A stretch of DNA of 64,000 nt from Psococerastis gibbosa. Lineage: Eukaryota; Arthropoda; Insecta; Psocodea; Psocidae. The position numbers were made by a program, and so were the translations under genes. Below the pieces are notes generated by a model. It saw only the letters and a program-made list of their open reading frames with translations, had not been told where the DNA came from and made no database searches. The stretch lies in NCBI GenBank assembly GCA_963971405.1, contig OZ020485.1, positions 39,863,469-39,927,468 on the forward strand. Reading direction: 5' to 3'. Below, in pieces: positions 1-10,035 of this stretch (positions within the stretch are counted from its first letter, which is position 1; each line of letters begins with the position of its first letter).

Positions 1-443
1 CGTCGAAGAAAACAGGACGAATGATAACTTTAAATATAACTTAAGGATTAAATTAAATGTGAAAATATAAGCCACCCTAATTTGGGGTGCTGCAGGGGTG
101 GCCAATGTAAATGGTCGACTTCCTCTAAATTTTAAAAATTTATTGTGCATAGTACGGTACAATAGTAATAGAGTATAATTTGTAAAGTAGGGGCGCATAC
201 AAAGTTGTTCGGCCAGTATGCATTTATCCAGATAAAATGAATGGAAAGAATTCGTAAACCACAAGAGCTTTAGTGGGCCACATCGCAGAGGGGACAGCTG
301 CCCTGGCGGGGTACTTAGGTGGGCCACCTAACCCTGACGCGCACCAGCTGTGACCGAAAACCAACGCAACTTCTGCTATTGCGCATTTCACTGCACATGG
401 GCGTCCTCTTCTATATTAGTGTCCCATATAACAGATATTGGTT
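1..443. other. No recognisable feature
   Basis: AT-rich sequence with a more GC-rich patch around 280-360. I see no gene, repeat pair or tRNA-like element here. Confidence 0.5.
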
Positions 444-622
444 CAGTGCCGGATTAGCCCATAGGCACTTGGGGCACAGGCCCACAGCCAAATAAAGTTT
501 TGAAAATTGGGAAGGAAATGAGAGGACAGCGCCTAGAGAATTTATGAGCTTTGGAGGAGTTTGGACTCACGGCCCCCACATATTTTGTGCCCATGGCCCC
601 CACTGGGGTTAAACCGGTACTG
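444..622. mobile_element. hAT-like MITE, CAGTGCCGG family
   Basis: Starts CAGTGCCGGATTAGCCCA and ends AAACCGGTACTG, so it has CAG...CTG inverted ends. The start matches, in reverse complement, the right end of the element at 60720-61157 (ATCCGGCACTG), and both carry a segment around 'cacttggggcac'. The flanks TATTGGTT and TTTTGGTT resemble a degraded 8-bp duplication, but the right one is offset by a base. It has no coding capacity. The ORFs crossing it on both strands are chance readings. Confidence 0.6.
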
Positions 623-648
623 TTTTTGGTTGGACATGGATGGAATAT

Positions 649-691
649 GGATACCCCCCCCCCCCCCTCCCCAAATGAACTGGATCCGTCT
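649..691. repeat. Poly(C) tract with GGATCCGTC end
   Basis: A run of about 14 C is followed by CCCCAAATGAACTGGATCCGTC. The same arrangement ends the complete MITE at 6135-6267 (CAAATGGGCTGGATCCGTC), so this is probably a truncated end of that family. Confidence 0.5.
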
Positions 692-844
692 CTATGGTTG
701 AGGCTAATCGGTGCAAGCATGATCCGAACGACTAAAGTGACTAATTGCCATATAGGTGCTGAAAAACTGTATGTTTTAATGTAATAATTTAGAGGATTTT
801 TTATCCTATGTGCCTATTGGGCCAGGAACGTAAGGAGGTTTAGA

Positions 845-1165
845 AGCGGTAGGTCTTTTACATGTAACTGCGAGCTTCCGAAACACTCTTCTTCGTGCGA
901 TTACATCGCAGTGAAGGAGGATGTGCTCGGGGTCCTCCGTTCCATCATTGCAGAATCTGCATGCTCTAGACTCTCTGACACCTATGTCAGTCAGATGTCC
1001 ATTCTAGTTGCAAAGCCCAGATAGGTATACTGTAAGTGGTATACTGTAGTTGTCTTCCCAAGAGACTCCAGATATTTAACCCCAGGACCAAAGACGCCAA
1101 GGCCTGTTGTTGGTTTTGTACGTCCTACCCTAGAGTCATCAGTAAACCACTTGATTGTGTGACTA
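845..1165 (-). mobile_element. LINE fragment: decayed RNase H and terminal Cys/His region
   Basis: Read on the minus strand, with stops and frame changes, it gives WFTDDSRVGRTKPTTGLGVF then GPGVKYLESLGKTTTVYH. This is the start of an RNase H domain, where the usual FTDGS motif has become FTDDS. Further on it gives RACRFCNDGTEDPEHILLHC, a C-x2-C...H...C segment typical after RNase H in RNase H-bearing non-LTR retrotransposons. At least two stops interrupt it, so it is dead. The fragment at 35073-35215 is the same family: its ESLARACRFSNEGAEDPEHI lines up with the Cys/His segment, and LAVTCK ends both. The RNase H assignment is from motif recognition only. Confidence 0.75.
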
Positions 1166-1199
1166 TTGAGAATTCCTGCTGGTTCGCAGTATTCTTTCT

Positions 1200-2834
1200 A
1201 ATCTGACGCCATGGTCGGTGCACACCCAAAGCTCGTCTTTGGCCTCAGTGGCGAATTTAGAGGATATGCTACGTAGAAAATCGGCACCCCCAAATTAAAT
1301 ACTTTTCCTTTTTTATTTCAATAACTCTGGGCCCCTTTTCCAGCCTACCTCTTTTTATAATTTGTTTACGGGGTTTTATGAATTGACAATTTGCTTAGCG
1401 CTTAATTACTTTTAATTTCATTGTTAAATATTTTTATGTTATAAATTGCTGTTGAAAATGTAAATGCCTTCGCTGTTGGATTTTGTTGTTGGCATATTAA
1501 ACGCTTATTTATCATATAATCGGGTACTTTTACTTTTCGGTTTTGTAGTTTTTCCAAAACTCCTAGATTGCGCGAAGTTTTAATCCCAGTGGTATTTATG
1601 AAAATACTATAAGGTACCAAAAGTTAAAAATTTCCTATTATTTTCCTGCAAGAAGTAGTCTTCTACAACTTACATGAGCCAAATCTTTAATAACTAGCTT
1701 TGTTAATTAAACAACAAATAAAAAGTCAACAACAAATTTTGGGGTGCTCATTTTCTACGTAGCATGTCCACTTAATGGAATACTGCCTAAGTGTATTTTA
1801 ACCTGCCATCATCTTCCAATTTTTTAATGTTGTAAAGGAAGTAAAAAACATATAAAAAACGAGATTGTTTGGATCTGGAACATGGGCTACACTCTATGCA
1901 CTAACGCCGTAATAATAGGCAAGGGTGACTCTGACCAACATTCTGGTATTAAGATAGACAATTGCCTGCAATTACCTTAGAATAGACAGCTCATTCACAT
2001 CGCGGGGATGTTAGGCGTATTCAGTTAGCTGGACGACCTGGGAGTCTATAATTAAAAAGCGTATTTAATCTGCTCAAATAATCAGATATGGGGTTTATTA
2101 TAATGTTGAACTTCCTTATTAAGTACACGATCAAATAAAGTTTATTAATTAGTCGGATAGATATCGTACATGCCAGTTCAGATACGTGTGTGGGCGTGTT
2201 GGTGAATTACCATTTGTTGGAAATCAAACCGCCTCCAGTGCCGTGCAATGATGAGAGGTGTAGCTCCGCACATTTCATGGACTTAAATCCAGATTGGTTG
2301 TACTCTACTCTACCAGACTGACTCCTCTGGACTGACTCCACCGGATTGACTCTACCAGGCCTCTCTTGGAAAATTGCATCATCATACCCCCCCCCCCTCA
2401 CGGTGGGGGACAACCTTGCAGGGTAACTCAGGCTTCCCTGAGTCTCCCTGCGTTTACCCCCTCCCGAAATGCTTAAAGACCTTGGGTCTACCCCGAAGGG
2501 CATTGGATGCCCATCAAGCGGATAGCCTAGTGTTCTGTTTGGGCATGGTAGAACACCGAACTATACTGGCTCGCAATTGGAGACGTCCTTGTGAGTTTAC
2601 TCCATGTAAAATTACACATCAAAGAAAGAATGGAAGACAAATCAAATTGACTATATTCTCGTATGGATGAATTTTGGGCCTTTCGGCCCACTCTTCCAAT
2701 GAACCCATCACTGCTGAATGAATAACAGTTACTCGACAGCGTACCTACTTATTGTAACTGGCAAGAGTAGATTCAGACTTAAAAGCAGACATTATTCGAA
2801 TGTAACTCTAGCCATTCATCGTAGATGTGAGAAA
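1200..2834. other. Unannotated AT-rich stretch
   Basis: No gene recognised. It holds short chance ORFs, a degenerate ~17-bp repeat of the type 'gactgactcc' at about 2310-2362, and a C run near 2387. The region 2390-2530 is more GC-rich but matches nothing I recognise. Confidence 0.4.
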
Positions 2835-3005
2835 ATGAACAGACAGACAGACAGACCGGCATACATTCCGTAAAAAATACTTTTTTGGGTTCCTAGGGGA
2901 CCAAAAAACGTGTAAATCTTTATTAAATCGTTGAAATCTCGGAATCGATAATTTTGACCATAACAAAGCTTTTCTCATAGCTAATTGCGTATAAATTGGA
3001 ATGCA
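2835..3005 (+). mobile_element. Right-end fragment of 0.9-kb CAGA TIR element
   Basis: Contains (CAGA)n, then 'acttttttgggttcct', 'acgtgtaaat', 'tcggaatcga' and finally 'tataaattggaatgcaa'. These match in order the right end of the full elements at 10491-11405 and 38913-39794. The left ~700 bp is missing. Confidence 0.8.
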
Positions 3006-3579
3006 AAAACATAGTTTTATTTATAAAATCGTTCTATTTATAAAATGTCTCAAATTCAAATAACCCACTAAGTTACCAGACCGATTTTTCCTCACGAATG
3101 TAAAAATGAGGCTTGAGCTTAACTCGTCAGCTGGTTGAAAGCTACAAGATATCATCGCTTATCCAAACAGCGTACCTGGGGAGCGCTCTCTCATAAAAAA
3201 TGTACACGGCCTTAATTTGGTTGGGTTGGCAGAGGAGATGAGAAATTACCGCGGAAAGCGAATTGCTAACAAGAACCGTCCCCTGGAAATGGGAAGTCTC
3301 CACCCCAACCACAGCGCCCCCGACATCTTTGAGCACTGTCAAACGTTGACGCTTCACACTGAATTTTAATCTTTTTTCCTTTTTATGAGACGTTTTCGCT
3401 GAGTTGCACAGTTTCGTAACTTTCCCAAGGAAATTGACTTTTCGTCTTTTAGCAGCTCGTCATTCGTACTATGCATAGACCAAATTTGGACGTATTTTAA
3501 TGATTGTTTCACATGTATAACGGCTATTTCTATTCTTAATGTACTTACTACTTACTAGTCAATGCCCACCCTTGGCAGG
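3006..3579. other. Unannotated; ORFs open on both strands at 3142-3357
   Basis: Around 3142-3360 both strands stay open for about 70 codons in somewhat more GC-rich sequence. I recognise neither translation and see no start context, splice sites or repeat partner that favours one. It could be an old exon or a transposon fragment, but no call is justified. Confidence 0.3.
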
Positions 3580-3610
3580 TTAGACGTTTGGTGACGCGCT
3601 GACCAGTATC

Positions 3611-4207
3611 TCATTGCTGTTCCCGGACGATGTCGTCTGTTTGGTCTTCCCCGTCTTCTACCAGGACTGGGCACTCGGGTAGATGTTCTGCATTCATTTC
3701 GCCTTCGTTACATAGGGGGCAGTAGTTGTCCGAAGCAAGGACCCCAATGCGATGCAGGTGGGAAGGAAGGTAGTCGTGGCCGGTGTCGGTCCTGAATATA
3801 GCAACGCTCACTCCCTCGGCAGGAAGATGGACGTCGTCCGTTAGGTCTTCCCAGACGCCTACCAGGGCTGGGCACTCGGGTAGATGTTCTGCGTTCATTT
3901 CGCTTTCGTTATACAGGGGGCAGATGTCCAAAGCAAGGACCCCGATGCGATGCAGGTGGGAAGGAAGGTAGTCGTGGCCGGTGTCGGTCCTGAATATAGC
4001 AACGCTCACTCCCTCGGCAGGAAGATGGACGTCGTCCGTTAGGTCTTCCCAGACGCCTACCAGGGCTGGGCACTCGGGTAGATGTTCTGCGTTCATTTCG
4101 CTTTCGTTATACAGGGGGCAGATGTCCGAATCAAGGACCCCGATGCGATGCAGGTGGGAAGGAAGGTAGTCGTGGCCGGTGTTGGTCCTGAAGAGAGCAA
4201 CACTCAC
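3611..4207 (-). mobile_element. LINE C-terminal segment, tandemly triplicated in frame (3 x 198 bp)
   Basis: An open frame of 198 residues is made of three 66-residue units (198 bp each). Each contains FRTxTGHDYLPSHLHRIGVL, then a CPLx...H...C segment ending AEHLPECPxLV. This is the zinc-knuckle-like end that follows RNase H or RT in several LINE clades (family knowledge). The unit nearest the LINE 3' end keeps CPLC; the two upstream units read CPLY, so their second cysteine is lost. The period is a multiple of three, so duplication kept the frame open. Neither RT nor endonuclease motifs are adjacent, so this is a rearranged 3' fragment, not an active element. Alternative: a tandem-repeat host protein exon, which I consider unlikely. 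Confidence 0.7.
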
Positions 4208-4422
4208 TGCCCTCGTCAGGGACCGGGGTATTGGCTACTATTAATGTGTGTGGTACTTTTGCGGATCCACCGGATGCCAACGAACTCGAAAATTTCACAA
4301 AAAGTGTGACAACGATGCAGGTTATCAACCCCCATTTTATGTCCACATCGTACACTACGGGCTCCTCACTGAGTACTGTAAGGAGCAAGTACCGTAGTGA
4401 AATATGAAGTGCCACCAGCAGC

Positions 4423-4774
4423 CCGATCATGGCGATTTGGGATTATTATAATACCGGGGTTTATTCCATTGTTTTAAACTTTAAAATTGATAAATTAATA
4501 TTTTTGCTGATTTTTCAATTTTTCTCTCTTAGATGTAGACACATTATTTAAAATTCTTATTATATTTAAAAATTCTAAAATATATAAAATTATTATTTCC
4601 TTCAATTATTAAACAATACAACCATTCTCTTGTATTCTAATAATTTATTAATTTGAACTTCCCGCGCATATTTTAACACCGTCACGTGACACCCTACTAC
4701 TGCAGTATTAAAAAATAAACCCCCTGTATTATATAAACTCCGGTATTATAATAATCCCAAATCGCCATGATCGG
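4423..4774. mobile_element. TIR MITE, CCGATCATGG family
   Basis: Terminal inverted repeats of about 40 bp start CCGATCATGGCGATTTGGG and continue through 'attattataataccgg', differing at one base between arms. The interior is AT-rich and non-coding. The flanks (agc / tac) show no clear target duplication, so the superfamily is undecided. Confidence 0.75.
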
Positions 4775-5097
4775 TACACGCACTGAAAATACTGAATTTG
4801 AACGTTCAAGATAAACACGCGCTCTTGCCCGACCGCGTTACAGTTGGTAGTTACTAATTGCAATAATTACAGGTTCCAGGTGTCAACAATTGATTACCAG
4901 CCAAAATTATTCAACTTCAACCTGAGCATATCTTGTAGCAATGTAAAGGTAGAATTGCGTGAGCAACGAACATAAAAGTGGTTAAACACCCTGGCATGTT
5001 CGTCAATGTTATAAGCCTTCATTTTGTAGGTACCGGTACACGTTACACATGAAAAAATTTAAAAGGTTGTTTTTTCTTCCATTTTCCTCATTCATAA

Positions 5098-5369
5098 GGC
5101 GTGTATTCCACTTGTCATATTTCCTTCATTTGTGCATTAAAAAATGATGAGCTTTTCTTTTAAGGAGACTATTATGTAGATGCTTAACTTATCTATTATA
5201 AATTAAGTTATAATATGGTAGCAGACATCAATAATAAGTCTCTACCATGTCATAACTTAATTTATAATAGATAAGTTAAGTATCTACACAATAGTCTCCT
5301 TAAAACAAAAATCTCATCATTCATTTTTAATGCACATATGAAGAAAATATGACAAGTGGAATACAAACC
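5098..5369. mobile_element. Palindromic element (PIF/Harbinger-like), 272 bp
   Basis: Flanked by TAA (5095-5097) and TTA (5370-5372). The left end GGCGTGTATTCCACTTGTCA pairs with the right end, which reads ...TGACAAGTGGAATACAAACC. The arms then pair through the AAGGAGACTATT and CTTATCTATTATAAATTAAG segments to a ~20-nt loop bordered by 'atggtag' and 'ctaccat'. The centre contains GGTAGCAGACAT, shared with the elements at 9176, 24764, 25151 and 40799. The 3-bp flank and GG...CC ends suggest a Tourist-like MITE. Confidence 0.8.
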
Positions 5370-5423
5370 TTACTATTGTAATATTTTTTTAGCAATAAAT
5401 AAATAAATAATGACTTTATTTTT

Positions 5424-5470
5424 TAGCTACCACCATAGCGGAGTTAGGGCCATTATTAGTTTTTGTTTCA
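5424..5470 (-). mobile_element. Fragment of tRNA-Glu-like SINE tail
   Basis: The reverse complement reads 'ggccctaactccgctatgg', matching the 3' body of the SINE at 8301-8515 ('agccctaactccgctgggt'). Confidence 0.5.
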
Positions 5471-5755
5471 TTCTTCTTATGATTTCAATTTTCATATTTG
5501 ATTGTGAATGTCTACAAATCTATGAGCACCGGTATGTTCTGTCTCGATAGTTTTCTGAAATATTACTGTCTACTGTTCGTATATTTTAAGTAACTTAGTA
5601 AATCAAAATTATACCATGGATGTAGGAATTTAAATTGTAGGTACTAAATATTCTGTATAAGATTTGCATTTTTTTAGACTTTTAGGTCTGTTTGCAAATA
5701 AATGGCTATTTATGTATTCATTTATTTAGTATTTATTAGGGCTCTATATTAGACA

Positions 5756-6004
5756 GGTATTGTCATCCGCCATGTTTTATCCAAGTCTGGTCTATAAGCA
5801 AAGCATTGGGTGTTTACCGATGTATTTTTAGACATTTATCGTTATTTATTTGTTATTATTTTAAAAAAAAAAAACGTTCTACCAATTAGGGAAGTGCTTA
5901 TTAAAAAAATACTATAAGGTGTTTTAGTTATTTTCAATCTTTTACTTTCTTACAATACTTACCATATAGGAATTAATGGATACAAAATGGCGGATGACAA
6001 TACC
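5756..6004. mobile_element. TIR MITE, GGTATTGTCATCCGCCAT family
   Basis: Begins GGTATTGTCATCCGCCAT and ends ATGGCGGATGACAATACC, an exact 18-bp inverted pair. The right part (5931-6004) matches in reverse complement the host of the palindrome at 9176-9315, and supplies the unoccupied site: CTTTCTTACAAT at 5946-5957. No target duplication is clear. Confidence 0.75.
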
Positions 6005-6134
6005 CGGGTGTATAGTGCCTTAGTATTTATTTATAAGGTCCTACACTAGGGGTCATTAACAAATACAGTAGTACAATTTACAAATTTTTAGCGAATTGCT
6101 ATTACCATAGAACTAAATAAGCACGCACTCACAC

Positions 6135-6267
6135 CAAGGACGGATACAGGGGGGGGGGGTAGGGGGTAAATCTATTGTAAATTAAGTTATTACGCTCTAA
6201 TTTAGTCGATCCTACATAAGTACCCTCAGCTACCCCCCCCCCCCCAAATGGGCTGGATCCGTCCCTG
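6135..6267. mobile_element. hAT-like MITE, GGCGGATCC family, 133 bp
   Basis: A perfect 8-bp duplication ACTCACAC lies at 6127-6134 and 6268-6275. The ends are CAAGGACGGATACAGGG and CTGGATCCGTCCCTG. Both inner flanks carry long poly(G)/poly(C) runs. An 8-bp duplication with CA...TG ends fits hAT. It is too short to encode anything. Confidence 0.85.
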
Positions 6268-6746
6268 ACTCACACACACAAGCATGGGGCGGTTCGAATA
6301 AATCCCAGCCTATATAATGATACGATATAATATAATATTATATATAATATATGTATATGTTATAAATATATTTTATTTTTTTCGCACAGATAGCTTTACC
6401 ATCGTTGCTCTAGCCCTCCACTTTGACAAGAGTTCTTATAGTGGGGGGGGGGCTCTCCGCAATTCTTTTCAATTATCATTGATGTGTTTTCTTTGTCTTG
6501 CTTGATATGCCATCCATCCGTGCAGACACGAGTTTCTCATTGCACAGGGAGGATGGCCTATCAAGTAGTCTTATTCTTATTCTTATGTGCTTATATTGTA
6601 TTGTTTGTCGTTGCATTGAAAATTGGTATCAATCAAAATATTCTGTATAATGTTTTGGAGGAATATATTTTTAATTACTTACTTACTTTTGAAATTAGAT
6701 GCAAAGGTCTCCAATCCCCATTAACTTGTTGTCTACTGCAGGTGTG
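6268..6746. other. Unannotated stretch with a G tract
   Basis: AT-rich sequence (palindromic TATA stretch at 6318-6380) with a 9-G run near 6443. The short ORFs are chance. Confidence 0.4.
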
Positions 6747-6854
6747 GATGTAACCAAGGCCGTAGCCAGGGGGGTTCATGGGGGATCAACCCCCCCCCCC
6801 CCCCCGCCCCCGACACCAGATACAATTTTGATTTTGAGAGGAAAAACACTATGT

Positions 6855-7274
6855 TTTTTATTGTATTGCATGTTATCGCAACTAAAATTTAATAATTATT
6901 ATTCGCTTATCTTAGTTTTTAGTTTTTAGTTTTAATTTTTAGTTTTTAGTTTTTAGTTTTTAGTTTTTAGTTTTTAGTTTTTAGTTTTTAGTTTTTAGTT
7001 TTTAGTTTTTAGTTTTTAGTTTTTAGTTTTTAGTTTTTAGTTTTTAGTTTTTAGTTTTTAGTTTTTAGTTTTTAGTTTTTAGTTTTTAGTTTTTAGTTTT
7101 TAGTTTTTAGTTTTTAGTTTTTAGTTTTTAGTTTTTAGTTTTAGCTATTAGCTATATTAAAAGGGGGCCCAGCACAGGCTCGTCCTAAAGCTAGGGCCCC
7201 CTCCTACTGTTATTACACTTATAAAATAATTGTTAATCTATATTTTGAAGGAAATAAAATTACTTTACTTTACT
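6855..7274 (+). mobile_element. Retroposon insertion, probably a LINE 3' end
   Basis: Flanked by a 7-bp duplication ACTATGT (6848-6854, 7275-7281) and absent from sister MITEs. It ends 'gaaggaaataaaattactttactttact', that is an AATAAA signal then a (TTTAC)n tail, so it lies in plus orientation. It contains the heptamer array 6913-7141. No protein remnant is visible. Confidence 0.75.
6913..7141 (+). repeat. Heptamer tandem array (AGTTTTT)n, about 32 copies
   Basis: Near-perfect 7-bp repeats, with one irregular unit near 6931-6939. It lies wholly inside the retroposon at 6855-7274. It is not the TTAGG arthropod telomere repeat. Confidence 0.95.
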
Positions 7275-7347
7275 ACTATGTAATGTCCAATAAAATTTCT
7301 GACCCCCCCCCCCCCGGAAAAAAACCAGCTACGGCCGTGGATGCAAC

Positions 7348-7884
7348 GATTGGTCTTCTTCAAGTACTCATCAACATATCGGGCAGGGGGCGAAAAAATA
7401 ATCCGTGGGTCTCTGACTCTGAAGTAATTGAAAGTGAGTAATAGTAGGTGATAGTAGGAATTGATTTACATACGGCTTGTATTGTCATATTTTGGCGGGA
7501 ATGTCACCATAACAGTCCTACGACTACTGAACACAGTTTCAGTGGGCGCATTTATTTCAAGGCTCAGGCTCTTGTGAGCAAGATACACAGGAAGAGGGCT
7601 AAGTGAGGTCATCTTTGCGTTGATATGGGAGATTTACACAAGGCTTCACTCCAAATATTAACAATGCTTCATTAATATGTATGAGACTATGCGCCTTTGA
7701 ATATGATTCTTCTCCCAAATCTTTTAAACCTTAAAATTCTCTTGCATTAATCAGACAAAATATATTCATGTACAATTTTGAAGTTATGCTGAATAAAATT
7801 TATTATGTAATTTGTTTATTTATTTATTTTTTGACGGCCATACGAAGTTTAATCACTTGAATCCACCAGAACAGAGCCTGTTCC
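7348..7884. other. No recognisable feature
   Basis: AT-rich, without repeat partners I can see apart from a TTTA-rich patch at 7815-7832. Confidence 0.4.
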
Positions 7885-8196
7885 AAGCCTGCGGCAAACT
7901 TGGTAGTGTGCACAGCGTTGGCAGGGGAACATGGTGGGACATGATAACGCGCTGAGACTATACCAGTCAGTCTACGTGCGTGTCGAGTCCTGGCCACCTC
8001 TGAATTAATCGTGTGGCTTTACCATGTTCCCCAAGTGGTTCGGAATCCACTATAATCAGGAGGTCCACCCTGTCTGTCAACTCCCTTTCTCCCCGAGGTG
8101 AAGGAGTCTGCCCTTAGGGTGCCTCAAGTTAATAAACAGACTCACTCCCCTCGCCAGGCTGACAGGGTTGCTTAAAGCAGAAATGCTGAAAGCAGG
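7885..8196 (-). repeat. Dispersed ~310-bp repeat (family R5)
   Basis: The reverse complement of 63690-64000 over its length, including 'ccaagtggttcggaatccac', 'gtgcctcaagttaataaaca' and 'aagcaggcgttgg'. A diverged copy lies at 56505-56655 and a short fragment at 57596-57662. The minus-strand phrase PSGSESTII is kept in two copies, which may hint at a former coding element. The family is not recognised. Confidence 0.8.
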
Positions 8197-8300
8197 CGTT
8201 GGAAAAAAAATGAAATTTATTTTTTATATGTGGGTCACGAACTACTTTCAAAAGAGCATATTGTAGGTATTATGCAATGCCAATACCGTATATATGCCGA

Positions 8301-8515
8301 GACATGTAGCGTAGTGGTACGGACTCTGACTTTCACCCGAAAGGTTGTTGGTTCGAGTCCCACACCGGCTACATTTTCAAACCATGCTTCGGAGGGCATG
8401 TAAAGCAGGCGGTCCCGGGCCTTCCTAGTTGAGTGTAAAAGAGGGCTTTATAGCCCTAACTCCGCTGGGTTGGCTTAGTAATTGAAACAACAAAAAGTCT
8501 TTATTTATTTATTTT
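8301..8515 (+). mobile_element. tRNA-derived SINE (family S2, tRNA-Glu-like head)
   Basis: The head has a box A (GTAGCGTAGTGGTACGG) and a perfect box B (GGTTCGAGTCC) 37 bp on, with CTTTCAC where a TTC anticodon loop would be. The anticodon stem is badly mispaired, so this is a SINE head, not a working tRNA gene. The body (~130 bp) contains 'ccatgcttcggagggcatg' and 'cctaactccgctgggttgg' and ends in a TTTA-rich tail. A minus copy lies at 37846-37975. Confidence 0.8.
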
Positions 8516-9126
8516 ATACTAGTATAGATGAATAAGATACAAATTTGTTAATTTAAGACAATTAAATTAAGGGTATTTAATTATATTTATGGTTGAGTTG
8601 CTGTGGGCGGTCGAACGTGGCAGGGAGGGGTCTGAACTCTATAAAGAATAGAAATAATGATAGCCCCAGTGTTGAAGATGACCTTGTGGTTTTTAGATGA
8701 TTAGAAATTTATTCTTGTTCCACTTCTATTCAGACATCTGTAAATAATCAGGGGATTCGACGTGGCAGTGGGAGAAATGGGTATATCTTCCTTATTCAGA
8801 ATCCTTATATTATATGGCTGGTTGTTATGCAGTATGCTTAAGTATTAACTTAAGTGTCGTTAGGTGACTTTATAACTATTAGCTCATTTCAATATGGACA
8901 AGCGAGAGAGAACGTTTAAACATCGAGAGTGAAAGCTTTGCATGAAGATTTCTACAGTTAAAAAAAAGTGGGTGTGTGTACTTATATACGCGCGTGAGAA
9001 GTTATACTTCATTGGCATAATTAAAAAATAGTTTTTAATCGCATGCAAATAATTAATTACAATAAAATAATAAAATTTTGTAAATATTAAATAACCAATA
9101 ATAAATATTTCACATTAAAAATATTA
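8516..9126. other. No recognisable feature
   Basis: AT-rich sequence. No gene or repeat pair seen. Confidence 0.4.
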
Positions 9127-9363
9127 AATAACCGCCATTTTGTATCATATAATTCCTATATGGTAAGAATTGTAAGGCGGCAATTCCACCGACCTCGTTT
9201 TGCACTGGGAGCGTGACATTGACGTGGTAGCAGACATTAACGACTGTCTAAAAATGGCTGCTACCACGTCAATGTCACGCTCACAGTGCAAAACGAGGTC
9301 GGTGGAAATGCCGCCTAAGAAAGTGAAAGATTGGAAAGAACTAAAACATGGCGGATGACAATA
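9127..9363. mobile_element. Host MITE (GGTATTGTCATCCGCCAT family) carrying a palindromic insertion
   Basis: The left end 'ccgccattttgtatc...ctatatggtaag' and right end 'atggcggatgacaata' are the reverse complement of 5931-6004. The palindrome 9176-9315 interrupts it. A second family end (ATACAAAATGGCGGATGACA) follows at 9541-9570, so the original element may have been longer or duplicated. Confidence 0.75.
9176..9315. mobile_element. Palindromic element, 140 bp, with TAA target duplication
   Basis: The arms run GGCGGCAATTCCACCGACC ... GGTCGGTGGAAATGCCGCC, with paired 'gagcgtgacattgacgtggt' inside and the shared centre GTGGTAGCAGACAT. It is flanked by TAA (9173-9175, 9316-9318). The uninterrupted relative at 5946-5957 has a single TTA at this point, so the 3-bp duplication is seen directly. 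TTA/TAA duplication with GGCGG ends fits PIF/Harbinger MITEs. Confidence 0.9.
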
Positions 9364-9810
9364 ATTAATTTATATCAAGAAATAATACGTACGGATAGTT
9401 AACCTCAATTATATTGGAGCACTTGAAAAATTATATAAGCACAATTTTTTTCATTAATATTCACGAATAGTAAATAATATCAATCAAAATATTCAATTTA
9501 AACCACTACTGAATATAATTTATTAAGAACTAAAACACGGATACAAAATGGCGGATGACAATACCTGTCCAGAAAACAGGGATCAGAAGTGACTAGTGTA
9601 CCAACATGCGCGACTAATATCGAGGTTCTATTACTATTTTGTTGGCAGCTCCATTCTGTGAACTTTTGGTGTTACAGATGCGCGCGCATCCTCAAAATTC
9701 ACTCTCGATCGTAAAGAAGTATAACTTCAAATGTTCAAAAATTGCAATCAAAGACTAAGTGACCCGAAGAAAAATTCTGTTATCTGTTTTGTACTTAGTA
9801 CTCTCATCGG
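9364..9810. other. AT-rich stretch with a stray MITE end
   Basis: Apart from the MITE end at 9541-9570, no feature is recognised. Confidence 0.4.
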
Positions 9811-10035
9811 ACTCGTATCTGTACTTGGTCAAGTCATGCTTTCACCTGTTTCATTGCGTCAAGGGTAAGCTTGTCTCAGCTTGTCCATTATCGCTTGTAG
9901 CCGGTGTAGGTTGACACCGAGAAAGTATACCAGTTTGCCAATGGCAAAAAATTAATACAGAAACAATACAAATAATGTCCGAAATCCATGGGGTCGTTGA
10001 CATTGGACATGGGACCAGAAAAAGTCCTTAAAAAG
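9811..10035 (+). repeat. Dispersed ~225-bp repeat (family R4)
   Basis: Shares 'catgctttcacctgtttca', 'cttgtccattatcg', 'gtagccggtgtaggttgaca', 'acaatacaaataatgt' and 'aaaagtcctt' in the same order with 23571-23825, with 57937-58101 plus 58846-58915, and in part with 21205-21365. No tRNA boxes or ORF were recognised. Confidence 0.8.

Larger units (their letters stand above)
6755..7339. mobile_element. hAT-like MITE, CAAGGCCGTAGCC family, split by a retroposon
   Basis: Ends CAAGGCCGTAGCCAGG and CCAGCTACGGCCGTG; flanks GATGTAAC (6747-6754) and GATGCAAC (7340-7347) match at 7 of 8. Each end carries a long C tract. The interior 'ttttgagaggaaaaa...ctatgtaat' is shared with copies at 15605, 33148 and 35236. 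Bases 6855-7274 are absent from those copies and are a later insertion. Confidence 0.85.

Noticed and set aside
3142..3357. 71-codon minus-strand ORF as a host gene exon
   Set aside because: The opposite strand is also open over the same interval, and neither translation is recognisable.
6913..7141. Interstitial telomere repeat
   Set aside because: The unit is AGTTTTT, not TTAGG or a close variant, and the array sits inside a retroposon.
8301..8375. Functional tRNA-Glu gene
   Set aside because: Boxes A and B are good, but the anticodon stem is mispaired, the body continues as a repeat, and related copies exist. It is a SINE head.
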